A stretch of 64,000 nt of DNA from Posidonia oceanica. Its lineage: Eukaryota > Streptophyta > Magnoliopsida > Alismatales > Posidoniaceae. This document shows, one piece after another, positions 24,290 through 37,206 of this stretch; the first letter of the stretch is position 1; every line of letters begins with the position of its first letter. Both the position numbers and the translations under genes were made by a program. The stretch is taken from assembly GCA_037176725.1 (NCBI GenBank), contig JAZBRS010000054.1, forward strand, positions 16,510,001 through 16,574,000, in the 5' to 3' direction. Below the pieces are notes generated by a model. That model saw only the letters and a list, made by a program, of their open reading frames with translations. It had not been told where the DNA came from and did no database searches.

Positions 24290-25012
24290 GGTGGGGTTTG
24301 GGATTTCTTCCTGTTCAATTCTTCTTACTTGCGTGATTTGCACCCTGGTCAGATTTTTTCCTTGTTCTCTAAGGCCAAATTAAATTTGACTAGGAGAAGT
24401 TGGAATATGCTAATTATTGCTATCATCTGGTGTATATGGCTTAATAGGAACTCAATGATTTTTAGAAATCAATGTAGAAGTCACATTTTGTTGATCTTTC
24501 AGATTATATCCTTGCTAACATCTTGGATAGATTTCCTTCTCTCTGGGCAGGATTCAGAGGTGTTTCCCATGCCATTCATCATATGCAACAGGAGTGGAAT
24601 CAAGCCCATGTGTCCCAAGTTGCTCGGGATGTAGCTTCTTCCATTGGAATTGCTAGTGTTCCCAACCCTCCGTCAATTGTTCTTGTGGTGGTCGACGAGG
24701 CTGCTAATGACCAGTTGGTTCCTAATCCCTCCGTTTCTGGTAATTAGCTTATTGCTGGATTGCGTCTATTTAATTTTTATTCCAAACTTTATTATTTGCC
24801 TTCTTATTTCTCTGAAGGAGTCTTGGTCTGTATAACATTATACTATTGGGTTCCTTTTTTGGTTGGTTTTTGCGGTCATTCTTGAGGCTGTGTTTGTGGT
24901 GTCCCATATCTTTTCGGGCTTTTATCTCTTATTTGTATTTTCGTTAACTTAACAGTAGTACTCATAGTCAAGTTATATCTAATATATTTGCTACCGTTAG
25001 CAAAAAAAAAAA
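24290..25012 (+). mobile_element. LINE 3' remnant, copy III, poly(A) at 25002-25012
   Basis: Best-preserved of the three tails: 24329-24634 is open and reads AIIWCIWLNRNSMIFRNQ, matching the region downstream of the LINE reverse transcriptase domain. A 3' UTR and A tract follow. Truncated at the 5' side. Confidence 0.65.
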
Positions 25013-25169
25013 CGTAACAGTTGACAATTACCAATCCACCCGACCATTACTAATTCATTATGTCCACACCGACAATGAGTGTGTGAGAATAAAATATGAT
25101 TGGGCGGGCCACAGACGTGAAGAATACACGACTTTTTGGATGTCCATTTGAATTTTCTATTTCTTCCCC

Positions 25170-25207
<38 letters not shown>

Positions 25208-25209
25208 AC
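25013..25209. repeat. Dispersed direct repeat, copy III (first)
   Basis: Same motif as 378-556 with a longer CTCTCTCT tract. Confidence 0.65.
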
Positions 25210-25795
25210 ACTATTATAGTTTTATTCCAACGATAAATCTGGAAGATAAGAACAACGAAAATATATAAATAGAAGATTAATTTTTAGAAGTTGGTTATAT
25301 TATGTAAATATTAGACCACAAGAAGTTGCCAACAAAGATTTTGTAAATACTAATAATAAAGTACACAAAAAATAAGGATTTTTTCAACTTAAATACTCAT
25401 AATAAGAGCATAAGATCTTGAAACTAGAAATTCCATAGACCCTAAGATTTCTCATACACAAAGATTCTTTAAAAGATTGTACAAATGTTTAAATTTTGGG
25501 AGAGGACAGATTGCAATATAGCTTGAAGACTCTAAAATTCCTCATGTAGTTTCTTATTTCTTTCCTCCTGGAAATTGCTTCAGCACATGGAGGAGTCTAT
25601 CATGTATATTGGTAAAATTGGCGGTATAAAACCAATTTCAAAGACGAATTTTCTATACAAAAAAACTTACTTTTTACCATATACAACAAAGCCAATTGTT
25701 GCCATGAATGAAACCACTGGAAGAAGAAAATAATATGATTCATAAAACATGGAATCAGAAAGAAAATCGAATGGTAAATGAGAAATCTTAGTCAC

Positions 25796-25888
25796 CTGGA
25801 AGAAAGATCTTTCCAATAGTTTCCACCAGCAAGTTTTCGTTTGACCAAAGGTATATCCACAAACAGATCTGATCCAACAGTTTCCAAG
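25796..25888 (-). pseudogene. Exon-like fragment, copy III (3' part)
   Basis: Same 93-nt block as in copy II, with intact CAG|GTGACT donor and no hAT-like insertion. Upstream part is at 28985-29000. Confidence 0.35.
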
Positions 25889-28800
25889 TGTAACGACCTC
25901 CAAGTCGTTACCTCTCAACCTAGCTACCATTTTTTTTTTATATACTAACATTCATGAACAACAGAACTAAATTCTCACAACCACTATAAAGTAGAAATAA
26001 ATTAAACTTAATTAACTCACTTACTCAGAACCCGTGATGTGTGTCAGTGCGACTCCTTTCCTATGTGTACTAGCAACTCCAGCTCCTATCCTGCACATGC
26101 CAAAAACAGAAACAAAACACACGTGAGTGACCAGCGAATAGGTCACCCAGCACACACCCCACCTAGGCACACAAACAGCTCGGCAAGTCCTGTCGAGGAA
26201 ACAGGTGTAACCACGCCACAAGCAACAAATACAGGCATCACTCTTGGATGCCACAACAGGGCATACACTTTTGCCCAACAAGCAAACCCTTAAAACATGC
26301 CTTTGAAATTATCTTTTCTCTTTTCCTTTCAAAACCATATGCATGCTCTTTTCAAAACCATAATGCACACTTGAAATGGCCACTCTTGCCAAATCAAGCC
26401 CAAAAACCACACAATTTAGTCCCTCACACTCCCTGTGTGGACTAGACAGCCAACCGTGCCTAAATGCCCTCAATTGCATCCATAACACACACAACACAGC
26501 AAACACTAAAACCAAAAGCCAATGCTGAGACACAGTTCGGCAAAAACCACAGCGCTTCACTAGCGCAGGACTTACGTCCCACAGGTGCGGACACAAACAC
26601 AAACAACCACACACAAACAGTCTATGTCATCTCTCGAGCCCAAGCTGACGACACCTAGCCACAAGCAGTTGCTAAAGACTCCAGCTTCTCTCAACTGCTG
26701 TGCCGCGGTAGCCTATCCCGTGTGGGAGAGCGACCGCCCTGGCCAATAAGCCTCATCTATCATCATGTTTCTCAGTGTACACGAGGTTGCGTCCTCTGAC
26801 GTCCCAAACTCAATGCTCCAAACCCTAAGGCTCAGTCAGCACCTACCAGTCTCGGTACCCGTACTAACAAGGATATATTGTCCAGCTACTCAGAGGTCTC
26901 ATACCCCCAAGATCTGCTGTCACAACACCACTATGCACTGTCAGTACCCTGGGCCTTTAGCACCTGGAGCAAGCGGAGTGTCATACCTCCAAGTCCAATT
27001 GGCACCTCAACCCGTGGACCTCAGCCTTGGCCTCGTGAACGACAATCAAGGAGTATCGTACCTCCAAAGTTCGACGAACACTTACCTCAGCCTCTTGGTC
27101 TCAGGATCTCAACCTAGGCTACGTGCCCGACTGTCCAAGAATATCGTCACATCCCCAGGACCCGTCGACACGTCCCTCTAGCATTTTGGTCTGCTATAAA
27201 CAGATAACGTCGAAAAACTCTTTCCAAAACCTTTGCAAAATCCATGCATTTTCTTTTCAAACTCTTTTCGAAAATCATTTCGAAATCCTTAAATGATAAC
27301 TCAAAACACAACAATTCACAGTGCCAAACGCGGCACGAAAACCACAAACTGAAATCACAGCGTAAAACACAATCTCGACAGCTCCTCTGTTGAGCCCAGA
27401 AACCACACTACAAAACATCACACAATAGGGAAACAAAGGTACCTTCTGGGTATAACATTTGCCCAGGAGACACCAACAAGAAGCAAAACACTGGTCTCGA
27501 AGTTCCAATGAACTTACGAGACCAAACACCCACACAAATTGCACCCAAAACACTAAGTCCTGGTGCCAAGGTCTAATCCTAAGATTATCACGTTCCCTAA
27601 TGTCCATCTAGACCGATTAGGGAAACCCTTAGCATTACTAGGTTATTTAGTCTTTTAATTCCAACCATAGCACAAGTAGGGTCTTGCTAATCCATTTTAG
27701 GCAATTCTTAACTAGTCTCTAAAGATTTGCCTAATTATCATCTTGCCTTAATGTATTTTATAAAATGCCAATACATTCCTATATCAGCAAATCCAACCAA
27801 TGTCCTAAAAGACAAAGATTCACTTTCATTCCACAAAACTCTTTATAAAACCCAAAAATCAGATTTTAAGCCTTAACAGAAGCAGGGCAACCTCTAGTAG
27901 ATCGGGCCTGGCCAATTCCAGGCCAAACCAAACAAAATGGGCGCCCACTGGGCGCCCACTAGCGCCCAGCACTTACCTAGAAAGCTCGCCAGTGATGCAT
28001 GCCGGCGAATCCGGCCTCCCAATGTCGCCAGAACCTCTTGCTAGAAACCCGCGCCTGGTCCCTCTGCTTGGCACCTTCGCTAGACCCACACATAGAGAAC
28101 AAACCAGCAGAGAACCCATGAACTTATGCTTTAAAAGAAAACAATCCACACCTTACACAGGTCACCACAAATCCAGAGAAAAATACCAAGTTCTAGCTTG
28201 ATGTAATACCTATCATTGGAGATAAAAATCTCAAGAATCCAACATACCAATCTCAACATATAAAATCACAAGATCATGAGGCACATATCACACACAGTAT
28301 CTTACACCCTTTTAAATCCCTGAATAATTCATTAAAATTCTCTAAAAACTATAAAACCATCTTCACACCATAAAAACTAACTAATCTACTCATGCCTATC
28401 TTTACTTCACTAAATCTTACACAAAGAAGAGAAAGTGGAATGTGTACATGGAGTTTCCATCCTCATCCAATCATCCTTCCTTCCCTCCTCTTCACCTTCT
28501 TCTCCACTGCATGCGTGCTTCCAATCACCAGCCTCCAACCATCCTCCAATCCTTCCTCTGCCTCGACAGCCGCCCCGAGATGCGGTTCCAGAATGGTGCA
28601 GGGCATGGTGGCTGCATGCTCGGGAAGCTTCTGGTTTCTTCCTCTCTTATATCCAACTTTTCGCACAAAAATTGGGCAAACCTCCTCCTCCTTCCAACAA
28701 ACTACAAATATCCCAAACAACCTCATAAAATTAAGATAGAGAGGAATAAACACTAATCCATCACGCCCACAGATGGAAACTCAAAACATTACTGGTTACC

Positions 28801-28979
28801 AAATCCCAGTCTTATCCAATTAATATCCAATAGAAATTCCAAGGTCATCGTTGCAAAAAGCCTGATCTCTGAATACTGCACCCCTTGTCAGAAATCCGCG
28901 CCAACAATCCGCGTCAGATATCCGCACCAGCAATCTGCACTAACCATACCCGTTAGTTCTAGAATACCTGGATGTTACA
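25889..28979. mobile_element. Solo LTR, copy III (3091 bp)
   Basis: TGTAACGACC to GGATGTTACA, flanked by CCAAG (25884-25888, 28980-28984). Same insertion as in copies I and II, so it predates the triplication. The CCTAATGTCC target of gypsy element 1 is uninterrupted at 27596. Confidence 0.85.
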
Positions 28980-28984
28980 CCAAG

Positions 28985-29520
28985 TTAACATTAGAATCAG
29001 CTACAAGCAGAAACAAAATCATTGTCTTATACAGAACAAACGTTACTTGAAGAATCCTAGTGTTACTTTGGTTTACTTCCATTTGGTTTCCTTATGGATT
29101 TTTTGTTTTCTATTCAACAACAAGCTATATACATCATTCTCTTGGAATGTATAGATAACATACTGTATAATAAATACTCTTTGAAAAACATGCAAATAAT
29201 ATACTATAGAATAAACATAAAGGAGACGTGACATAGTTAGAAATACGAGCACAATTGATGCATTCCAGTAGAAATCAACAGGCATATGATAACAAATCAC
29301 TATAGCAACTTACCTACTATATCTCAATATCAATGGTATGTCTTGAAAGAACATTGCAAACAAAGCATACCTCAACTATTCAATCATCAAATAACTCTTG
29401 AATAAAGAAAGAGTATATGTGCTTGAAGAAACTTTTGAATGTGACTCGAGAATAAGAAATTGATCCAAGTGTCACTTTCTTGATGGAGATGGTCTCCCCA
29501 AACAAATCAAGGGGTAAAAC
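28985..29520 (-). pseudogene. Exon-like blocks of unidentified gene, copy III
   Basis: Nearly identical to 12858-13392 of copy I, more alike than either is to copy II by eye. Confidence 0.3.
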
Positions 29521-29870
29521 TTGCAATAAAGTTCAAATTTAATTGAAAGACATAATGCTATCTAATAAATCTAATATACAGCATCTTTGGAACGTGAAGT
29601 TCATGGAACAAAATCAATCTATATACTCAAACACAAGTTGAAATTGAGATGAAATATAACACAATTTTCGTTGATTAAACGAAGATATTCAAGTTTAACT
29701 CATCAACACTTGAATGTGGAGGGAGAGATGCACTGAGATACCCTTTGCACAAATGCCTGTCCAATTGATGGCAAGGTTGGTAGTTTAATCGAATCTGAAA
29801 TTCAGCAAGACATGGCATATGATGGAAACGAGATAGAAGAAGAGGTTTTGTTAGATGAGTCCATGAATTT

Positions 29871-30565
29871 ATTTATTTTTTTAAACGGTGATGTAATAGT
29901 ATAAATATGAAAGTGTACTTGGCTATGAGTGCTACCACCAAGTATACAAAATACATATGTTCTTCCTCTTAAAATATATGAAGGTAAAATAAGTTTTACA
30001 AAAATTCCATAAAGGCCACCATAATCCAAACTAATGTCAAAATTCTGGAATAAACATTACATAGGACTCAAACAGGTAGTCTAATTATCAACATTTTCTA
30101 AGTCCAGACCAGCAACTGTCAAAATGATCAACAGTTGAGAACCATTTGCAGGTGCAGCATTCTCAATAGGTCCCAAGCCAACTACACCTGACGAGTTGTT
30201 TGAATCATAGAGGTAGTGTCCTATCCAGTAACAAAAAATACTATCTATCTAACAAGAAGTTAGATGCAAAGTTTGGTAGAATATAAAGGATATATTCCTA
30301 CCATGTCTTTTTAAAATAAGATTATTCCTGTTCAACCAAAAACACCAAAGAACTGCAAGAACAAGTGTGTTTCATTTACGATCAAGTGTGTTCCATTAAT
30401 CAAATGAGAATTTGAATTTAACAGCGGAAAATCTCAAATAACTGTGAATACAAGACAGTGTAAAAGCATAATAAATGCAGAATCCTAAATATGTTCTGCT
30501 AATTAAGTTTCAAATGCGTTGAAAGCACAATAAATGCATAATAAATACCTCAGTTCAATAAATAA
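29871..30565 (-). mobile_element. 5'-truncated LINE, copy III
   Basis: Same insertion as 13745-14449, between ATGAGTCCATGAATTT (29855-29870) and ATGAGTCCATGAATT (30566-30580). The ORF2-like tail is more diverged than in copy I. Confidence 0.65.
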
Positions 30566-30651
30566 ATGAGTCCATGAATTATACAAGTGTCATTGATAAA
30601 TTTAAAATACTACTCCAAAATCAACCAATGACTTAAAAACAAGATAAAACA

Positions 30652-30842
30652 TGTCCACCCGACCATTACTAATTCACACCGACAGATGTGAAACAAAGTC
30701 AGTGTGCGAGAATAAAATATGATTGGACCGGGCACGACTTTTTGGATGTCCATTTGAATCGGGCCACCCACAGACAAAAAAAAAAACACGACTTTTTGGA
30801 TGTCCAGTTATTTGAATTTCCTCTCTCTCTCTCTCTCTCTCT
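30652..30842. repeat. Dispersed repeat forming the RLPH2 5' flank
   Basis: Third-copy motif, with a partial duplication of ACGACTTTTTGGATGTCCA (30734 and 30789) and a CT tract at 30820-30842. It is the last recognisable part of the triplicated unit. Confidence 0.6.
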
Positions 30843-30972
30843 GTCCACACCTACGGTCCAATTTGGAAGAAAAGATAAAAGCTTGATATGAAGTTCCACT
30901 TCACCTGAAGCTGAAAGAGTAGAGGTAGCTAGGGGGGAGAGAGAGAGAGAGAGAAAAGAAAAAGGAGGAGGA
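30843..30972 (+). promoter_or_regulatory. RLPH2 5' leader / proximal promoter (inferred)
   Basis: 130 bp between the CT tract and the start codon. It contains TCCACACCTACGGTCCAATT (30844-30863), which is the reverse complement of sequence next to the GA tracts of copies I and II, and a GA tract at 30938-30954 just before the ATG. No clear TATA box. Transcription start not determinable. Confidence 0.4.
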
Positions 30973-33581
30973 ATGGAAGTGGAAGAGGAAGAGGTGAGAG
31001 TGGTGCTTTGCATAGGCGACGTCCATGGCTACATGACGAAGCTGCGATCCCTGTGGTCGAATCTCGAATCCAAAGTCCCCGCCTCCGCCTTCCGCACCGC
31101 CCTCGTCATCTTCCTTGGCGACTACTGCGACCGGGGCCCGCAGACCCGGGAGGTGCTCGACTTCCTCGTCTCCCTCCCTTCCCGCTACCCGTACCAGTCC
31201 CACGTCTTCCTCTGCGGGAACCACGACCTCGCCTTCGCCGCCTTCGTCGGGGCCCTCCCGCCCCCGCCCGACGGGTCCGACTTCAGGGCAACGTGGGAGG
31301 AGTACGAGGCCAACGAGGAGAGGGAAGGGTGGTTCAGGGGCCACGGCTACGAGGACATGCACGTGCAGGGGAGGAGGTGGGGTGGGGTTATCAGGGAGAG
31401 GTGGAACGCCAAGAAGGGGATCGAGTACAAAGGCTCAATTTATGATGCCGGGCCTACCTTCGAGTCCTATGGTGTGCCTCATGGATCTCCTGGTGAGTTT
31501 TCGGCTTCTCTATTTTGTCTCGTTCAATCACTCCCATGTTTAATCTTGTAAAGAATATCTTCTTTCTTTCAATTGCTTTATGTGTTAGCTTGTTAAAAGG
31601 TTTGCAGAATTATGTGCTAGTCACTTCTTTTCATTCTCATTGTTCTTGCCGCCGGTGGATATTTATTTTCTTTTTCACTGTGCGATCGTGGCAGAGTTGT
31701 CCAAAGCACTGCCCGAGGAACACAACAAGTTCCTTGCGAACTTGGTTTGGATCCATGAGGAGGTTTGTGATTTGGAATGAGTTATGATGTGTTTCATGTT
31801 ATGTAAAAGGTATGCCATCTTGCAACAGGAATTGATATCATTATCTTCTCATACGATCTAGGAAAATGTTTGTATTGATACTTCAGAAGGAAGAATTTGC
31901 TGTAACTTGATGGCTATCCATGCTGGCCTGGATAGATCAAAAAGTGTAGATGAGCAACTTCAATTTCTGAAAGCAAGAGATACAAGTCTGCCGAAGGTGG
32001 AACCACTTAGTGGGAGGGCACGTGTCTGGAATATTCCAAAGGTATACTCTGGTGCCAGTTGATGTTCCTTTAACTTTCTTGCTAGATATTGACAGTTGAG
32101 CCTGATACCATTCCCGTGAGCATAGTGTCTCTTTTTCATTTAAGAGCTCGCATCTCCTTTTACATAAGCAAACAATACAAAGTGCAATTGCGTGTACTCC
32201 ATCAAAACCCAATTACTGGGATCAGGATAAATATGATTTGTATTGACCATTTTCAATCTTATGAAATCTCGGTTGTCAGTCTTACCTTTTATTTGAACAT
32301 TGCAATAAGTGTACAGTCTTTGCCAGATAACTGGATAGGTTAGTTATTGTTTGTGAAAGTCTATGAAATAGAGAAAATGCATGGAGACAAAAATGAGGAG
32401 GAAGTTGTGCCACTTGTGCTCTAGGTTTTTTTAGCATGATGTTTGGAGTTGATGTACTCAAAGGGCTATTGTGCAAGCATATTTATCATAAATATTTAAT
32501 GCACATCAAATAGGGTAGTTTTGTGAAGTCGATTGTAACATAATAACATGTATTACGTGTACTTTATAAAAATCTATTCATCAACCATGTTTTATGGTGT
32601 AGCATGTGTCATTTTAACATTTATCTATGAGATTTTCTCACTTGACATGCCATTTGGTGATTAATAAGAGACTATGTAAATATACAAGATAACTTATTAA
32701 CATGATTTAATGTTGATTCCAGTAATTTTAGTATTCTATACCCATAGATACCTGGACTTGGATGAATGGATTTTGCTCCATAAAGGGCTTAGCTTTGGTG
32801 GAGGAATGGATTGGAGGTTTTAAGCTTCTAATACTTCAGCTCTGCAACTCATTGTGATTCTTTGACAGGGGCTTCCAGCTTCTCAAGTTCCTGAGTTTTT
32901 TTTTCCTTTCCCTTAGGCTCCTAAATATGTATTTAGCATGTCTTCTATTGATATGATTCTTCTTTTGATTTAAAAACAAAGGAAGATTGGATAAGGGGAA
33001 ACACGTCAAAATATAGATTAACAAATGAAGACATTCAGGAAAAGTCAGGGCTATCAACTTGAATGTAAATTGATGGAATAATTTTTAGATGGTTTTGTAT
33101 GTGCAAAACACCATTTGTGCACCTGCAAAGAAGAGATTTATTTCATGTTGATGGAATTCAAAGGAGCCAGGTCTAAGAATATTGTTGGAGTGAAAAATGA
33201 ATTAAACAGGTATAATCTAAGAGAAGAAGCAACAGTGAGAAGAACTTGACATGTATAGGAAGTAAAAAAAAAAAAGATGCATGTTGTTGGTGCTTCAGAA
33301 GTAAAATTGTATGTTAGCCTCTTGAGTCCTCTGTAGATTGTATAGTATTAATCTTTTTCACCACATTGTTTCATGACTCTGGTAATGATGTGTTCTTGTA
33401 TCATACATGACTATCACAGGAACTGTCCAGTACACCGGTAATCATCGTTAGTGGTCACCATGGAAAACTCCATATTGACGGTCTCCGACTCATCATTGAT
33501 GAAAGCGGTGGAATGGAAGAGTATCCCATGGCGGCTATCGTACTTCCTTCTATGATGCTTGTTCGTGATACTGATAAGTGA
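30973..33581 (+). CDS. RLPH2: Rhizobiales-like phosphatase 2 (PPP-family phosphatase)
   Basis: Four exons: 30973-31492, 31695-31762, 31862-32041, 33420-33581; every intron is GT..AG and phases add up to 310 codons including TGA (309 residues, the length I recall for the Arabidopsis protein). Metal-binding motifs of the PPP/metallophosphoesterase fold are all present: GDVHG at residue 15, GDYCDRG at 49, GNHD at 82, IHAG with His near 216, and SGHHGK near 267. The family is plant RLPH2, a bacterial-like PPP enzyme known to prefer phosphotyrosine; no signal peptide, so probably cytosolic or nuclear. Exon 1 is very GC-rich compared with the flanks. Intron 3 is about 1.4 kb. The start follows a GA tract and is the only early in-frame ATG. 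The gene looks intact, directly beside the triplicated array. Family assignment is from remembered sequence similarity. Confidence 0.92.
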
Positions 33582-35625
33582 TGATGTTAGGCGTTTTGGA
33601 TGTTATTATAATCCAAATCAATTTAAAATCTTGTAATATGCAATTTATATTAAAAGTTGATTGAAGGGCTTCTTTGTAAGTGAATAAGGTTCCCAATATT
33701 GTAGCGGTTATCTCATGCATCAAACCTTACCTTATTATCATAATATTTGTGAATGGGCTACATTTCAGTATATAGGCCGAGTGATACTTGATCTTCTTTA
33801 TTTGTTTTTGGCATTACTACCTCAGGAACGTTTTTTATGTGATTGTGCCTGCTGCTGCAACTTTGCCAAGTATGTAATTTAATATAATTAGACCTAAGAT
33901 TCTAAATTTTGATTTCGTGTTGCATTTTGGTAAATTGAAAAGTAGATACGTGTCGGTGAATTGTCGATATGTCGGTATTGTATCGATAGAAACGGTAAAA
34001 AAAAAAATCTATGTTTGTTCACAAAACTTTCATGTCAATGTTATGTGGGAGTTGTGTAGGTAAATTAAAAATAAGACACGTGTCAGTGAAATTTTGGTGA
34101 CACGTGTTGACATTTGGTATTATTATTAGACTTTAACTATATTTCTGAATATTGCTATTTTTGTGTGCTAGTTTAATTCCGGCGTATGAATACAAATCAA
34201 CATGCTTCTCAATTAACCACGTTACTGCTGACGATTTTTTTTCCTAAGAGCACTTCTGGCCATAGCTTGCTGCATGATGCCTAATCAACCTTCCGAAATT
34301 TTCTATGTATTAAGTCAATTCTATCCCAGGGCAGAGTTTACTGTTTCAGCAATGTAACAGAACTTCCTCAGCCACTTTTCTTCAGGATTTCACTTGAAAT
34401 GCTATAAAAAGGTAATGATGTAGATGATGTAGTCTCAAGTGCTTAGTGTTATCATGCTTTAAATAAAATTGCTCTTGTAGCTGCTCTATCAGAAATATCT
34501 TTCGAGTTTGGGTGGGCCCGGCCTCTGTCAAGGACTCAATGGTCAGCAGCCTTGAGGTGAAGGGTATTCATTAATAATCAAAAGCTCTTGGAAGACCACA
34601 GAGATCAGCATTTTAACCATTTTTGGTTACATCTTCATACTCCGGTGCTTGATGTCCATTTAACATACTGATTTGCAGTTTCTCGTATGTGTACTCCTTT
34701 GCTCGGTTGGATTATTGCCTTCAATTTTTTATATAGGTGTAGCTCTTTTTTTCTTTTCTTTTTTTCATATATAGACATGAGTCATTCTTTTTTCAGAGGG
34801 TGGTCAGTGGCTTGGACCTCTCTAATTGCGGGAGAGAGTATCTTTTTTCGTGCATAGCCACTGTATAGTTACCAAATTCCTATCTCTTTAACGATGTGTG
34901 TGTGTGTGTATTGTGAATTTTATGCCCTCAATACCCTTATTCACTTGGATGAAAGTTGTTGCAATGTACATTGAAAGTGAAAAAAATACACTTGTGATAC
35001 CAGGTTTTTATACTATAAAATATGATTTATGGGGTCATCATCTTAGCTACCATCAACTGTTGGATATGAAACAATTTAGGTCGTGGACGTTGTAAGTTGT
35101 AACCCGTCTTTCCATTCACTTCATTTTATATGCTAGCTTGCTTGCTGATCGCTAGTGTGAGTTGTTTACTTGTTGCCACCATCAATTCAGAGATGTGTCA
35201 AGCTGTTGTGAATTGGGTAATAATTTAGAAATATCAGCCAGTCCGGTAGTATTCAATATAATGTCTGCGTAGATACCAGAGTCTTATTCTATGATGTGAT
35301 TGCAATTATACTTTTATCTGCCTGGCAGACACTTGAGTAGCGATTCAGAGTCAAATGATATTGTCTCTATATTTTTAGAGTACCAATGTATGTCATCGTA
35401 ATGATAAGGAGAACGTCGGACTCGTCAACACAATCAGTTAAAGAAATCTAGCATATATCATAACAAAATGCAAGGAAACCCAAACCATCAAAAGACAAAT
35501 TTATCTTACAGAGAAAGACCAAATAAGGAAAAAGATAAAACACTGATAAATTGCGAAGTTTTCACGCCATTAACAAAGTTTTGTGGTTTTAGAAAACGAT
35601 AATATCCATGATGTTCGATTGATTT
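33582..35625. other. Intergenic, between convergent genes
   Basis: About 2 kb of 3' flanks of RLPH2 (+) and GRF (-). Seen: an ACGTGTC-containing short repeat near 33950 and 34080, a GT microsatellite at 34893-34908 and T-rich runs near 34745. No coding frame or RNA gene recognised. Confidence 0.5.
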
Positions 35626-37206
35626 TCATAAATAATGTGGCGATTGCAGAACGGTGCTCGGTGAAGGTGCCGGGGTTGAGGATGTAGATGAACGTAGTAC
35701 CTCTGCAAGTGGACCTCCTCCCGTGGAAGCATCCCCATGGCTTCCCCATCCAGACCAATTGGAATTAGTTGGAGTCGGTGGTGTTGATAACTTGAGGGAG
35801 AAATCAGATGGATGGTTGCCTGGAACATTTGGAGTGCTACTGGTAGCCGCTGCAACAGCAGTGCCGGGGATATTGTTGTCCGGACCCTCTTGATGTTGAG
35901 ATCTTGATGCTGGCCAGTCATCCAAGAAATGCCTGAGAACTTTTTGGCCGTCCGTACTGCCCGAGACATTGTTGTTCCCGCTTGTCGACATGGAAAACAA
36001 GACAGATTTTCAGAATGAAGGATTGCTCTCGCCGTGTAATAAAAGAATGCAAGTTGAGCTGGGAAGTCCTACTACCTGTGGCTGAAGCGAAAGACGTCCC
36101 GAACAGGAGGAGGAGATTGTGAATGAGCCAGAGTGGTGGTGTCAGCGGAAGTGGCGGTAATGGTCGAGGATGTTTCAGATTCCACATGCTTTCTTGAACG
36201 GTTGCGGCCACGGTGGACGTGGCGTTCGCAGTACTTGTGACCAGTCTCCGCTTCTCTGGAGCATCTCCACTTCTTGCCGTCGGTTCTCCTGCATCTCCCT
36301 GGTTCTGAGTCCATTCCATTTCCAGACCTCCCCCAGTAGCCACCTCCTTGCAACACTGCCAATCATGCGTTGTTGTTAAACTGTTATTGTTCCTTTAACG
36401 TCTTTTGAACTGGCAATCCAACAAGGGAGTAATATGCATTGATAACGGCAAATAAATAAGCATATGTTCGGATATATATAATCTACTCAAAGACTCCGGC
36501 ATCGAGCATGGATCCTCTTATTATTGTTGGAGAGGTGGTGCCAGCTAGGCATAACGTTGAAGGCTCATAAAAGACGACTGATTATTACATCGAACAGATA
36601 TTTATGAAGAAATACTGAGAATATGAACTCACTAGCTGTTTGGGAATGGTTATCATACGGTTGAGGGAGTTGGTGATGATAGAAGGGGGATGCATTTAGG
36701 AAGCTTCTTTTGATTGGTAGAATAAGCTCCAAAGGAACAGTGGCACCAGCTAGCATATACTTATAAATCAAAGCCTGCAACTCCAGCTCTTGCCATTGGG
36801 CCAAACTGAAATAGCATCCCACTACACATCCAAAAAAGAGAAAAAAGAAGGCAAGAATCAGAGATGTTGAATAAAAAAAACTACCACCAACGAAAGAGAC
36901 TGTAAAAGTATCAGCAAAATTGGAAATAACTTTTCAGTCTAGTACTCAAATGAGCTTATGCGATTTATATAAAAAAAAAAAAAAAAAAAGTTACTGAGAA
37001 GTGAGAAATCTACGGGGTGCAAGATCTGCTGGATAACTGCCAACAGCAGTGGCAGAGCCCATGCTGTAGATATCAGATGCAAACAATGCAAGACGATGAG
37101 CAGATGGCAGCTGCTGCTGTGGATCTAGCAGCTTCTGGGCTTTTGCTGGACTCTCATGATAATCTGGGTGTTGGTGGTGGCATCTTTTCTGCGGAAAGCT
37201 CTCCAT
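35626..37206 (-). CDS. GRF: GROWTH-REGULATING FACTOR transcription factor
   Basis: Four exons on the minus strand: 37206-37014, 36821-36633, 36355-36076, 35980-35626; phases fit exactly and give 338 residues from the first ATG. QLQ domain at residues ~66-107 ([18 protein letters not shown]), which binds the coactivator GIF. WRC domain at ~144-187 with Cys149, Cys159, Cys170, His173 (CX9CX10CX2H) and a basic nuclear-localisation stretch. C-terminal motifs [10 protein letters not shown] and GGPLAEVL are typical of GRF1-4 type members. GRFs drive cell proliferation in leaves and other organs. A miR396 site lies in the WRC exon. The frame is open upstream of the ATG to a stop at 37351, so an extra 5' exon or earlier start is possible. 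Intron 3 is only 95 bp with a weak acceptor (GACAAG), chosen because it keeps the frame. Confidence 0.9.
36180..36200 (-). promoter_or_regulatory. miR396 target site in the GRF WRC exon
   Basis: Minus strand contains TTCAAGAAAGC followed by A and TGTGGAA. The usual GRF site has C at that position, which is bulged in the miR396 duplex, so pairing should be kept. The change makes the encoded stretch RSRKHVE instead of RSRKPVE. Confidence 0.75.

Noticed and set aside
25667..25951. 94-codon frame reading into a hydrophobic stretch (copies I-III), first taken for a membrane protein
   Set aside because: It runs through a candidate intron and in the wrong frame relative to the exon-like block.
30901..31543. 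Long alternative frames over RLPH2 exon 1
   Set aside because: GC-rich exon gives shadow frames; only the frame with PPP motifs joins correctly to later exons.
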